This document shows positions 21,212 to 29,849 of a stretch of DNA of 64,000 nucleotides, piece by piece. The notes beneath the pieces were generated by a model that saw only the letters and a list, made by a program, of their open reading frames with translations, searched no databases and was not told where the DNA came from. Source of the DNA: Mycobacterium terramassiliense (GTDB lineage: Bacteria; Actinomycetota; Actinomycetes; Mycobacteriales; Mycobacteriaceae); the NCBI RefSeq assembly GCF_900157385.1, contig NZ_LT717699.1, positions 478,524 to 542,523 on the forward strand. Direction: 5' to 3'. Made by a program: the position numbers and the translations under genes. Each line of letters starts with the position of its first letter. Position 1 is the first letter of the stretch.

Positions 21212-21946
21212 GTGGCGCACCCCATCACCAGCGGACCGCGGGCCGACCGGGCCCGCCGGGTCGCCGACGTGTTGCGCCAGCAGATCCACGCCGAGGCCTA
21301 TCCGGACGGGCTGCCGGCCGAACACGACTTGGCGATCGAATTCTCGGTGTCGCGCAACACCGTTCGCGAGGCCCTCGGCGTCCTGAAACACGAGGGGCTG
21401 ATCGACCGCGGGCCCAGGGTGGGCACCCATGTCGCCCAGCGCAAGTACTCCCACGGGCTCGACGCGCTGCTGGGGTTGAAGGAAACGTTCAATGACCTCG
21501 GCGAGGTGCGCAACGAGGTCCGCGCCGCCATGCCGGTGACCGCGCCCCCCTCGGTCGCCAGGCGGTTGCGGCTCAAGCCCGGCGAACAGGCGGTGTTTAT
21601 CGAGCGGCTGCGTTACCTCGGCGACCTGCCGCTCAGCCTCGACCTGACCTACCTGGTCGCCGACATCGGAACCGAGATCCTGGACCATCCGCTGGAGACC
21701 AAGGACATCTTCGCGCTCATCGAGGAGTTGAGCGGGCGGCCGCTGGGCTCGGCCTCGCTGGCGCTGGAGGCCATCCCGGCCGACGCCCACTCGGCGGCCA
21801 TCCTGCAGGTGCCCGACGGCGCGGCGCTGCTCATGCTGGAGCGGCTCACCTGTCTCGATGACGGCAGACCCGTTGACCTGGAATACATCCGGATGCGTGG
21901 TGATCGAATCACCATGCGCGGCAGCCTGGTGAGGAGTAAGCCATGA
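21212..21946 (+). CDS. GntR/HutC-family regulator with UTRA domain
   Basis: The 244-residue repressor has an N-terminal GntR winged helix (residues about 10-80: LPAEHDLAIEFSVSRNTVREALGVL) and a C-terminal UTRA ligand-binding domain (about 95-238, with VFIERLRYLGDLPLSLDLTYL and a DLEYIRMRGDR ending). UTRA domains bind small effectors such as sugars, amino acids or phosphonates. The start is GTG 21212. The stop overlaps the ferredoxin start (ATGA), so the repressor heads the operon it probably controls. Family assignment is firm and the ligand unknown. Confidence 0.9.
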   Translation: MAHPITSGPRADRARRVADVLRQQIHAEAYPDGLPAEHDLAIEFSVSRNTVREALGVLKHEGLIDRGPRVGTHVAQRKYSHGLDALLGLKETFNDLGEVRNEVRAAMPVTAPPSVARRLRLKPGEQAVFIERLRYLGDLPLSLDLTYLVADIGTEILDHPLETKDIFALIEELSGRPLGSASLALEAIPADAHSAAILQVPDGAALLMLERLTCLDDGRPVDLEYIRMRGDRITMRGSLVRSKP

Positions 21947-22170
21947 CGCTCGTCAACAACCGCGCCGACGTGCCGGTCACGATCGACGAATCGCTGTGCA
22001 TCGACGGCTGCACCCTGTGCGTCGAGGTCTGCCCGCTGGACGCGCTGGCCATCGACCCCGACACCGGCAAGGCCTTCATGCACGTCGACGAGTGCTGGTA
22101 CTGCGGCCCCTGCGCGGCCCGCTGCCCCACCGGCGCCGTCACCGTCAACATGCCGTATCTCTTGCGCTGA
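21943..22170 (+). CDS. 2[4Fe-4S] ferredoxin (AprB-like)
   Basis: This 75-residue protein has two cluster motifs: CIDGCTLCVEVCP (C-x3-C-x2-C-x3-CP, a variant first motif) and CWYCGPCAARCP (C-x2-C-x2-C-x3-CP). The variant first motif and pairing with a large flavoprotein recall the beta subunit of adenylylsulfate reductase. It probably passes electrons to the flavoprotein encoded just downstream. ATG 21943 overlaps the GntR stop by 4 bp. Confidence 0.85.
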   Translation: MTLVNNRADVPVTIDESLCIDGCTLCVEVCPLDALAIDPDTGKAFMHVDECWYCGPCAARCPTGAVTVNMPYLLR

Positions 22171-22186
22171 AACACGAAGGCTCCCA

Positions 22187-22255
22187 ATGAAAAAGCACGC
22201 CCCCCGGCTGTCGTCGGTGGTCACCGCCGCGCTCGACCATTCGGTGGCGGCGTGA
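22187..22255 (+). CDS. 22-codon ORF coupled to the flavoprotein start
   Basis: An ATG at 22187 has a good ribosome site (GAAGG at 22176-22180, six bases upstream). It opens a 22-codon frame that begins MKKHAPRLSS, contains VVTAALDHS and ends with TGA at 22253-22255. That stop sits inside the GTGATG sequence holding the two candidate flavoprotein starts. The flavoprotein itself has no obvious ribosome site. The peptide may therefore be real, or its translation may serve to deliver ribosomes to the next gene. It has no recognisable domain. Confidence 0.4.
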   Translation: MKKHAPRLSSVVTAALDHSVAA

Positions 22256-24936
22256 TGCAGGCTCCGGGCCTCTCGCCACTGCGCCTCGACTGCGACGTGC
22301 TGGTGATCGGCGGCGGCACCGCCGGCACCATGGCGGCGCTGTCGGCCGCCGAGCGCGGCGCGCAGGTGCTGCTGCTGGAGAAGGCCCATGTGCGGCACTC
22401 CGGTGCGCTCGCGATGGGCATGGACGGCGTCAACAACGCCGTCATTCCCGGCAAGGCCGAGCCCGAGGACTACGTCGCGGAGATCACCCGCGCCAACGAC
22501 GGAATCGTCAACCAGCGCACCATTTATCAGACCGCATCCCGTGGTTTCGCGATGGTGCAGCGGCTGGAGCGCTACGGGGTGAAGTTCGAAAAGGACGAGC
22601 ACGGCGAATACGCGGTGCGCCGGGTGCACCGCTCTGGCTCCTACGTCCTACCGATGCCCGAGGGCAAGGACGTCAAGAAGGCGCTGTACCGCGTGCTGCG
22701 GCAGCGGTCCATGCGGGAGAGAATTCGCATCGAGAACCGGCTGATGCCGGTGCGGGTGCTCACCGACGCCGGTCGGGCGGTGGGCGCCGCCGCGTTGCAC
22801 ACGCGCACCGGCGAGTTCGTCGCCGTCGGGGCCAAGGCGGTGATCCTGGCGACGGGGGCGTGCGGGCGCCTGGGGCTGCCCGCGTCGGGTTACCTGTACG
22901 GCACCTACGAGAACCCGACCAATGCCGGCGACGGCTACGCGATGGCCTACCACGCGGGCGCGGAGCTGTCGGGAATCGAGTGCTTCCAGGTCAATCCGCT
23001 GATCAAGGACTACAACGGGCCGGCGTGCGCCTACGTGGCCAACCCGTTCGGCGGCTACCAGGTCAACGCGCACGGCGAACGGTTCGTCGACTCCGACTAC
23101 TGGTCGGGGCAGATGATGGCCGAGGTCAAGAGCGAGATCGACTCCGCGCGCGGGCCGATCTACCTCAAGGTGTCGCACCTGCCCGACGAGACCCTGACGG
23201 CGCTGGAGAACATCCTGCACACCACCGAGCGCCCGACCCGCGGCACCTTCCACGCCAACCGCGGCCACGACTACCGCACCCACGACATCGAGATGCACAT
23301 CTCCGAGATCGGTTTGTGCGGAGGGCATTCCGCGTCCGGGGTCTGGGTCGACGAGCACGCCCGCACCACGGTGCCGGGGCTGTACGCCGCGGGCGACCTC
23401 GCCTGCGTCCCGCACAATTACATGATCGGGGCGTTCGTCTTCGGCGACCTCGCCGGCGCGGACGCCGCCTCGACCCTGCTCGATGTTCCCGTGCCGCAAC
23501 AACTCCCGGAGTACCAGCTGCGGGCCGCGCATGAGCTGATCTATCGCCCGCTGCGGCATCCGGACGGTCCGCCCCAACCGCAGGTCGAATACAAGCTGCG
23601 TCGGTTCGTCAACGACTACGTGGCGCCGCCGAAGACGGCGGCCAAGCTGTCCATCGCGGTGCGCACCTTCGAGCGGATGCGCGACGAGATCGCCGAGATG
23701 GGCGCCCGCAACCCGCACGAGCTGATGCGCGCGGTCGAGGTGTCTTTCATCCGCGACTGCGCCGAGATGGCCGCCCGCTCCTCGCTCACCCGGACCGAAT
23801 CGCGGTGGGGCCTCTATCATGACCGCGCCGACCTGCCCGGCCGCGACGACGCCCAGTGGGGCTATCACCTGAACCTGCGCAAGGGGCCCGACGGGGAGAT
23901 GGCGTTCCTGAAGCGGCCCGTCGCACCGTATTTCGTGCCGGTGCCGGAGCTGGACGGGCTGCCCCCGGCGGATCAGAGCGTGCAGCAGGTGGAGCAGCCG
24001 GCGCTGGTCGGGGGGCAGGCCCCGGCCGCCGCGCGCTCTCGAATCGACTCGAGCGCAACGGCGTTCGAGCCGCCCTCGCCGCGCATCGCCGAGGTGCTGG
24101 CGTTGGAGGAGCCCGCGATCGCCGACCTGAAGCCGTATCTGGCCGACCCGGATCCCGGCGTGCGGCGCACCGCGGTGGCCACGCTGACCGAGCACCTTCC
24201 CGACGGATACGCGCCGGCCCTGTTCGCGGCCCTGGACGACGCCGACGCCGCGGTGCGCCGCACCGGCGCAGACGGGCTCCGGGAACTCGTGGAGGTGCTG
24301 CCCGACCCGGCCGGCGCCGCGACGCAGCTGATGTCCCGGGATTCGGTGGTGCGTGCGGCCGCCGTCTACCTGCTGGCCGCGCGCCGGGTCGGTGGCGCCG
24401 CCCAATTCCGCGGCGCGCTCGACGATCCCGACCACCGGGTGCGCATCGAGGCAGTGCGCGCGCTGGTGTCTGTCGACGACGTGGCCGGGGTCGTCGGGGC
24501 CGCCGGCGACGAGAGCCGCGAGGTCCGCATCGCGGCGGTTGCCGGCCTGGCGACCCTGGGCGGGGGTGCTGAGGCCGTCGGCGCACTGCTCGCCGATCCC
24601 GACCCGCTGGTGTGTGCCGCCGCGCTCGCCGCCCTGGGCGAATTAGGCTGCGGTGAAGGCGATTTCGCGGCGGTCGAGGCGGCGCTGCGGGCGCCGGCCT
24701 GGCAGCTGCGGGAGGGCGCTGCGCGGGCGCTGAAGGGCGCGGCGGTCGACGTCGCGGTGCCGCGACTGGCCCGGGCGCTGGCCGACGCGCACCTCGACGT
24801 GCGCAAGGCGGCCGTGCTCAGCCTGACCCGATTTGCCGGCGAGCCCGCCGCCCGCGATGCGCTGGGCATCGCGCTCAAGGACAGCGACGCCGACGTGCGG
24901 GCCTACGCGCGGCGGGCGCTGGAACGCGAGGGGTAG
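22252..24936 (+). CDS. FAD-dependent fumarate reductase/AprA-type flavoprotein fused to HEAT repeats
   Basis: The 894-residue protein begins with a Rossmann FAD site (CDVLVIGGGTAGTMAALSAA, residues about 13-32) and the AprA/FrdA-type HSGALAMGMDGVNN segment. Further flavoprotein motifs are FGGYQVNAHGERF, the GLCGGHSASGVWVDEHART region and GLYAAGDLACVPHNY. From about residue 615 to the end are multiple HEAT-type helical repeats (LADPDPGVRRTAVATL, LDDPDHRVRIEAVRALV). The redox substrate is unknown; the adjacent ferredoxin suggests an AprAB-like pair. GTG 22252 and ATG 22255 are alternative starts. The 3' end overlaps the convergent monooxygenase pseudogene by 34 bp. Confidence 0.8.
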   Translation: MMQAPGLSPLRLDCDVLVIGGGTAGTMAALSAAERGAQVLLLEKAHVRHSGALAMGMDGVNNAVIPGKAEPEDYVAEITRANDGIVNQRTIYQTASRGFAMVQRLERYGVKFEKDEHGEYAVRRVHRSGSYVLPMPEGKDVKKALYRVLRQRSMRERIRIENRLMPVRVLTDAGRAVGAAALHTRTGEFVAVGAKAVILATGACGRLGLPASGYLYGTYENPTNAGDGYAMAYHAGAELSGIECFQVNPLIKDYNGPACAYVANPFGGYQVNAHGERFVDSDYWSGQMMAEVKSEIDSARGPIYLKVSHLPDETLTALENILHTTERPTRGTFHANRGHDYRTHDIEMHISEIGLCGGHSASGVWVDEHARTTVPGLYAAGDLACVPHNYMIGAFVFGDLAGADAASTLLDVPVPQQLPEYQLRAAHELIYRPLRHPDGPPQPQVEYKLRRFVNDYVAPPKTAAKLSIAVRTFERMRDEIAEMGARNPHELMRAVEVSFIRDCAEMAARSSLTRTESRWGLYHDRADLPGRDDAQWGYHLNLRKGPDGEMAFLKRPVAPYFVPVPELDGLPPADQSVQQVEQPALVGGQAPAAARSRIDSSATAFEPPSPRIAEVLALEEPAIADLKPYLADPDPGVRRTAVATLTEHLPDGYAPALFAALDDADAAVRRTGADGLRELVEVLPDPAGAATQLMSRDSVVRAAAVYLLAARRVGGAAQFRGALDDPDHRVRIEAVRALVSVDDVAGVVGAAGDESREVRIAAVAGLATLGGGAEAVGALLADPDPLVCAAALAALGELGCGEGDFAAVEAALRAPAWQLREGAARALKGAAVDVAVPRLARALADAHLDVRKAAVLSLTRFAGEPAARDALGIALKDSDADVRAYARRALEREG

Positions 24937-26130
24937 TCCGGCAGGTCGACGGCGTCGGCGGTGCTGAACCATTTCCGCTCCGCGACGATCCGGAATGGCC
25001 ACCGCTGCACGTACTTCATCACCATGGCCGTGATGACGATGTCGGCGGCGGTCTTCGGCAGGTACCCGTCGATGCCCTTCGGTAGCTTCTGGCAGCGGTC
25101 GACATAGGGCCGCATCACCGCGTGGTAGCGGTCGAGGGCGGCCGCCAACCGATCGGCGTCGAGGTCGTCGGCCGAGCCGAGTTCGCCCGCCAGCACGTAC
25201 GCCCCGACCAGCGCGAGGCTGGTGCCCATGCCGCTCAGCGGTGACGCGCAGTAGCCGGCGTCACCGACCAGCGTCACGCGGCCGGACGACCACCGGTCCA
25301 TGTGGATCTGGGCGAACTCGTCGAAGTAGAAGTCCTCGGCTTCCCGCGCCGCGGTGACCAGGGATGCGGATTGCCACCCGGCACCGGCGAACCGGTCGGC
25401 CAGCAGCCCGCGCTGCTCGTCGAGGTTGCGGCGGTCGTATTTCAGCGGCTCGGATCGAAAGGCCAAGCCCGCCTTGGCCATCGCCGGATCGTGCGAGGGG
25501 CGTAGGGAGGCGAGGATGCCGGGCGCCTGATACATCAGGAACCAGCCGTCCAGGCCGACGGTGTCGGGTGCGGTGAACCAGGCGTGATAGCCGCCCAGGT
25601 GTTTGACGAAGTTCTCCTCGGGGCCGAAGGCCAGCCGCCGCACGGTCGAATGGGGGCCGTCGGCGCCGACGACCAGCTCGGCGCGCACCGTCGCGCCGTC
25701 GGACAACGTGGCCAGCGCGGCGTCGTCGTCCTGCTCGAGATCCGTGATGCGGATGCCGAACCGGTAATCGGTGTCCGCGGCGGTCGCCTGGTACAGCACT
25801 TCGGCCAGGTCACCGCGCAGGATCTCGAGCTGGCTGACCAATCCGTTGCCGTGGAAGGCCGCAACCGGCATCTCGGCGCGGCGGCGGCCGTCGGCCCGCA
25901 CCCAGGCGGCACCGCGTTGACGGAGGCTGCGGGCGCGCATCTGCTCGAGCAGCCCCATCCGCTCGACCGCCCCGCGCCCCGCGCCGCGCAGGTCGACGGT
26001 TTGCCCGCCCGGGGCGGATGCCGTGGGCGATTTCGACCACGACGACGTGGTAGCCGGACCGGTTGAGCCAATACGCGAGGGCGGATCCGGCGATGCCGGC
26101 GCCGCTGACCAGAACGGTCGGTTTTGGCAT
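24903..26130 (-). pseudogene. FAD-dependent monooxygenase (PHBH-like), frameshifted near the N-terminus
   Basis: The first frame reads MPKPTVLVSGAGIAGSALAY, a GxGxxG FAD site, then VVVVEIAHGIRPG. It goes out of phase in the G4 run at 26011-26014 (C4 on the coding strand). The second frame resumes with GGQTVDLRGAGR and runs through the NADPH/FAD motifs GADGPHSTVRR and LVGDAGYCASPLSGMGTSLAL to a TAG at 24903. Deleting one base of the run restores a protein of about 408 residues typical of aromatic-ring-type hydroxylases. Nothing else is missing, so this is a recent inactivation or a sequence error. Confidence 0.8.
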
Positions 26131-26237
26131 GCGACCCAGCCTAGGGCAAGCGGGTGCGTGCCGGCGGCTGCCAAAGCGCGCTCAGGGGGCGGATTTTGGT
26201 CTTTTCCCGCCCTGGACGCACACGCGACGGGCCGCGG

Positions 26238-26777
26238 TCAGCGCAGGATCTTCGCGTACATGAGGGCGTCCTGGGGCTCGGGCCCCAGGGTGGGGTACAC
26301 GGCGTGCCGGGCCAGCCGCCCCTCCAGCCCGAAACCGGCGCGCTCCAGCAGCCGCGCCGAGCGCTCGTTGTCGGGGCTGCACGTCGCCCACACGCGATAC
26401 ACCTGCCGATCCGCCTGCAGCGCGGCGAGCAGCAGCTCGAGCACCTCGGACATGTAGCCCTTGCCCCACCACCGCCGGCCCAGGCAGTAACCGATCTCGA
26501 CCGCGTGCGCCACCGGGCGCCGGCAGCTGGTCAGCCCGATGACCTCGCCACTGTTGCGCAGCGTGATGGCCCAGGTCCGCTCGTCGCCGCCGACGTTGAG
26601 TTTCTCGGTGATCACCCGCCGCGTCGCCGCCACGTCGGGATGCGGCGCCCACAGCAGGTACTTGGTGACCTCGGGATCGCGGGCGACCCGCTGATACAGC
26701 GGGCCGGCGTCGTCGAGCACCGGCGGGCGCAGCACCAGCTTCGGGCCGGTCATGCGGTCGGGCGGGTAGGCGACCAT
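26238..26777 (-). CDS. GNAT-family N-acetyltransferase (RimJ-like)
   Basis: This 179-residue acyltransferase has the acetyl-CoA pyrophosphate-binding loop region EIGYCLGRRWWGKGYMSEVL (residues about 94-113) and the SPDNERSARLLERAGF motif typical of RimJ/RimL-type enzymes. The start is either ATG 26777, 4 bp after the hydrolase stop, or ATG 26753 (MTGPKLVLRPP), where homology begins; the first was kept. It forms an operon with the upstream serine hydrolase. The acceptor substrate is unknown. Confidence 0.85.
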   Translation of the reverse strand: MVAYPPDRMTGPKLVLRPPVLDDAGPLYQRVARDPEVTKYLLWAPHPDVAATRRVITEKLNVGGDERTWAITLRNSGEVIGLTSCRRPVAHAVEIGYCLGRRWWGKGYMSEVLELLLAALQADRQVYRVWATCSPDNERSARLLERAGFGLEGRLARHAVYPTLGPEPQDALMYAKILR

Positions 26778-26781
26778 CGCG

Positions 26782-27987
26782 CTAGAGGCCGAGTGCCTGA
26801 TAGGTGCGCCGCACGAACTTCGGTTGTGCCGATTGGAGTTTCGACAGCGAGGTGTTGCCGGCCACGGCGGCGGCCACGTCCGCGGACATGTCGGGCAGGT
26901 TCTGGACCAGATACAGCAGCACCAGGTCGGCGGTCGGGTCGGCCTGCCACCACGTGCCGTACGCGCCGGGCCAGCTGAACGTACCGACCCCGCCCGGCCC
27001 GAACAGCGGCCCGCTCTTGGCCGGGTCGGTCACCACCGACAGGTTGAGCCCGAAGCCCCGGCCGACCCAATACGGCGCCCCCAGGAACTGGTGCCGCTTC
27101 TGTTCGTCGGTGAGGCGGTCGGTCCGCATCAGCCGGGCGGACTCGGGGGAGAGCACCCGAACGCCGTCGATCGTCCCGTCGCCGAGCAGCATCCGCACGA
27201 ACCGGAGGTAGTCGTCGGCGGTCGACCACAACCCGCCGCCGGCGTTGCAGAAGGACGGTGGCTTGATGTGCGGCGGGCCCATGGCGTCATGGTGCAGCCG
27301 GCCCTGCCCGTCGAGCCGGTACATGGTCGCCGCGCGGCGGCGCGCCTCCGGGGACACGTAGAACCCGGTGTCGGGCATGCCCACCGGGCCCAGGACCCGT
27401 TCGTCGAGGACCTCGTTGAACGGCTTGCCCTCGATGCGAGAAGCGATGACGCCGAGTAGGTCGATGGAATGGCTGTAGGTCAATCGGTCACCGGGCTGAT
27501 GCACCAGCGGCAGCTTGGCCAGCTCGGTCAGCCACGCGTCCGGCCCCTGGTTGAAGGGCAGCCGCACGTAGGCCTTCGCGATCGGTCCGGACACCGAGAA
27601 GCCGTAGGCCAGGCCGCTGGTGTGGGTCAGCAGGTCCTCGATCAGGATGGCGCGGCCCAGCGGGTGCGTCCGGTCCAGCGGACCAACCGGGTCGTCGAGC
27701 ACCCGCACGTCGGCCAGTTCCGGCGCCCAGCGCACCACCGGGTCCTTGAGCGCCAGCTTGCCCTCGTCGACCAGGCTCATCACCGCCGCGACCGTGACGG
27801 GCTTGGTCATCGACGCGATGCGGAACACCGTGTCCCGCCGCATCGGCAGGCCCGCGTCGATATCGCGGTAGCCGATCTCGTTGACCTGCAGCACTTGTCC
27901 GCGCTGCCAGACCACCGTCAAGGCGCCGGCGAGCAGGCCCGCGTCGCACACCTCGCGGATGGAGGCCTGATTGACGTCCAGGTTCAC
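26782..27987 (-). CDS. Serine hydrolase, class C beta-lactamase/esterase family
   Basis: The 401-residue protein has the S-x-x-K catalytic motif SMTK (in VFRIASMTKPVTVAAVMSL) and a Tyr motif YSHS in place of Y-x-N. The GLAYGFSVSG region and a C-terminal GPGGVGTFSWPG segment correspond to the HTG-like motif of esterase EstB/LipD-type enzymes. No signal peptide is seen. GTG 27987 (NLDVNQASIRE) is preferred; the open frame extends to an ATG at 28041 with 18 less plausible residues. Substrate is unknown and could be an ester or peptide. It is divergent from the CBM2 gene. Confidence 0.8.
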   Translation of the reverse strand: MNLDVNQASIREVCDAGLLAGALTVVWQRGQVLQVNEIGYRDIDAGLPMRRDTVFRIASMTKPVTVAAVMSLVDEGKLALKDPVVRWAPELADVRVLDDPVGPLDRTHPLGRAILIEDLLTHTSGLAYGFSVSGPIAKAYVRLPFNQGPDAWLTELAKLPLVHQPGDRLTYSHSIDLLGVIASRIEGKPFNEVLDERVLGPVGMPDTGFYVSPEARRRAATMYRLDGQGRLHHDAMGPPHIKPPSFCNAGGGLWSTADDYLRFVRMLLGDGTIDGVRVLSPESARLMRTDRLTDEQKRHQFLGAPYWVGRGFGLNLSVVTDPAKSGPLFGPGGVGTFSWPGAYGTWWQADPTADLVLLYLVQNLPDMSADVAAAVAGNTSLSKLQSAQPKFVRRTYQALGL

Positions 27988-28124
27988 GCGGTTCAGGTTA
28001 GTGGGCACCGCCGCGCGCGGACCTGGCAGCCAAAATTTCATGACGGTTTCGGTTGCGCAAAGGTACGGCAGCTACCCGCGATGTGGGGACCGATATCGCC
28101 TGTTCGGTCTTAGTGTTGGCTGCT

Positions 28125-28553
28125 ATGGCGGGACTGGACAAGTACGTGAGGCGCTGGCGCACGGCGCTTCACGTAACCGTGTCGGCAGTGGCGGTTGCCA
28201 TCCTCGGACTCGGCACCGCCCCCGCAGCTCATGCGGCCGCGGCCTCGGCGACGTTGTCGGTGGAACATACGTGGCAGACCGGGTTCATCGCCCGCTTCGC
28301 GATCACCAACGCGAGCATGGCGCCGATGAGCGATTGGAAGCTGGAATTCGACATGCCGGCGGGGCAATCGGTCCTGCACGCGTGGAATAGCACCGTCACC
28401 CAATCGGGCACGCATTTCGTTGTTACCCCCGCGAACTGGAATCGCGTCATTGCCCCGGGCGGTTCGGCCACCGGTGGTTTCCGAGGCGCGCTGGTCGGTA
28501 CCTACTCGCCGCCGAGCAATTGCGTGCTCAACGGGCAATATCCCTGCACCTAG
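28125..28553 (+). CDS. Secreted CBM2 carbohydrate-binding protein
   Basis: The 142-residue precursor has a long Sec signal (about residues 1-36, ending AHAAAA) followed by a single family 2 carbohydrate-binding module. Aromatic and Asn residues typical of cellulose or chitin binding are present: TWQTGFIARFAITN, WKLEFDMPAG, NSTVTQSGTHFVV and PANWNRVIAPGGS. Two Cys near the end (NCVLNGQYPCT) likely form a disulfide. There is no catalytic domain. From memory it is closely similar to Rv1987 of M. tuberculosis. The start is ATG 28125, because the open frame upstream (from 28053) adds a non-signal-like lead. Confidence 0.88.
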   Translation: MAGLDKYVRRWRTALHVTVSAVAVAILGLGTAPAAHAAAASATLSVEHTWQTGFIARFAITNASMAPMSDWKLEFDMPAGQSVLHAWNSTVTQSGTHFVVTPANWNRVIAPGGSATGGFRGALVGTYSPPSNCVLNGQYPCT

Positions 28554-28574
28554 CGGCCTCCGCGCACCCGCCAG

Positions 28575-29812
28575 TCAGGCGGCGCGGGGCTCGACGACGA
28601 ATATGTCGAGCCGCCCGGGCGGCGGCGGCGCGCCGGAGCGATACCGCATGCCGGCGGGCGTCGTGAATTCGGCCGTGTGCCTGCCCATTTCGTCCACGCT
28701 CGCGGCGACGCGCCAGCCGGGCGCCTCCTTCGCGTAGTTGCAGCGCTCGCACATGCCGAGCCCGTTCGCCGCGCTGGTGGCACCGCCGCGGTGGTGCGGC
28801 CGGGCGTGGTCGTGGTGGCGGATCGGGGCGTCGCAGTAGGGAGTGCGACAGCGCTGATCGCGCAGACCGATGAACCTGGCGAGCCCCTTGGGGAAGCACC
28901 GCGCCCGCGACTCCATGGCGACCAGGGACCCTGAACCGGGATGCCGATAGAGCCGCCGCAGCGTGGCCCGCGACCGGTCATCGATGGCCGCGTCGCGCAC
29001 CAGGTGGCGGGCCACGGCCGCCGGTATCGGGCCGTACCCGTCGACCACCGCCGCCGAGCCGTCGTGGCCCAGCAGCGACTCGTCGGAGATCACCAGGTTG
29101 ACCGCGATCGGCTGGGGCACCTCGGCGGGCCGGCCGGTGACGCGTTCGAGCAGCGTGTCGGCCATGACCTGGCCGCGCGTGCGGCCGTCGAACGTGGTGT
29201 CGGCGGCCCGCCTGAGGGCCGCATACACCGCGACACCACGGGCCACCGGGAGCAGCGCCGTCACCCACGCCATGGTGTCGGGGGCCGGGCGAATCGTCAC
29301 CGTGCGCTCGGACTCGGCCTTGGCCGCGCGGTCGACCACCGCCCGAGCGTCGAGCCGGTAGGCGATCGCCCTGGCCGCCGCCGCGATCCGCGCATCGCCC
29401 ATCCCGTCCAGCCGCGACGCGTCGGCGCACATCTCGGCGTCCAGCGCCCGCCGGTCCTCGACGTCCAGGCACGCCGACTCCCGCACGATCAGGGTGGCCC
29501 GCCACTCCGACAACCGCCCGGCCTCGAGCGCAGCGAGCGTGTGCGGCATCTCGTTGACCAACGCCTTCGCGAAGCCGAGGTGCCGCCCGCCGCGGGCGGG
29601 GAATCCCGTCGCGCCAGCGCGATCTCGCCGGCCAGCCCGCGCCCGCGCTGGGCGGCCGGCACCCGGGCGTCGGACTCGTGGGCGCGGCGCAGCGCCTCCA
29701 ACCGCACCGACGCGCGCGCCTGCTCCGCGGCGGCCGCCGACTTGACCGTCTCCAAATCGGCGATCCGCGCGGTCAGCGCGGCCTCCTCGGCATGCCCACG
29801 ATATTCGAACAT
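28575..29812 (-). pseudogene. DUF222/13E12-family HNH endonuclease, frameshifted
   Basis: The N-terminal frame (MFEYRGHAEEAALTARIADL) ends in ALARRDSPP. The rest of the DUF222 domain continues one frame over with RHLGFAKALVNEMPHTLA and leads to a C-terminal HNH nuclease. Its zinc and catalytic residues (CRTPYCDAP, HHDHARPHHRGG, NGLGMCERCN) are intact. The break maps to the G4 run at 29598-29601, where one added base would restore a protein of about 412 residues. 13E12 genes are repetitive in mycobacteria and often linked to mobile DNA. It may be real decay or a homopolymer error. Confidence 0.8.
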
Positions 29813-29849
29813 ACTTTCGATACTAGCGGGGGCCGCCGACAAGAGCCGG

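Noticed and set aside
22187..22255. RiPP precursor peptide for the flavoprotein operon
   Set aside because: The 22-codon ORF has no Cys, no double-Gly leader and no adjacent radical-SAM, YcaO or lanthipeptide enzyme. A coupling ORF is simpler.
26183..26214. GC hairpin (CAGGG..GCGG / CCGCCCTG) downstream of the GNAT gene
   Set aside because: The stem is bulged, the loop is 14 nt and no T-tract follows on the minus strand. It is too weak to call a terminator.
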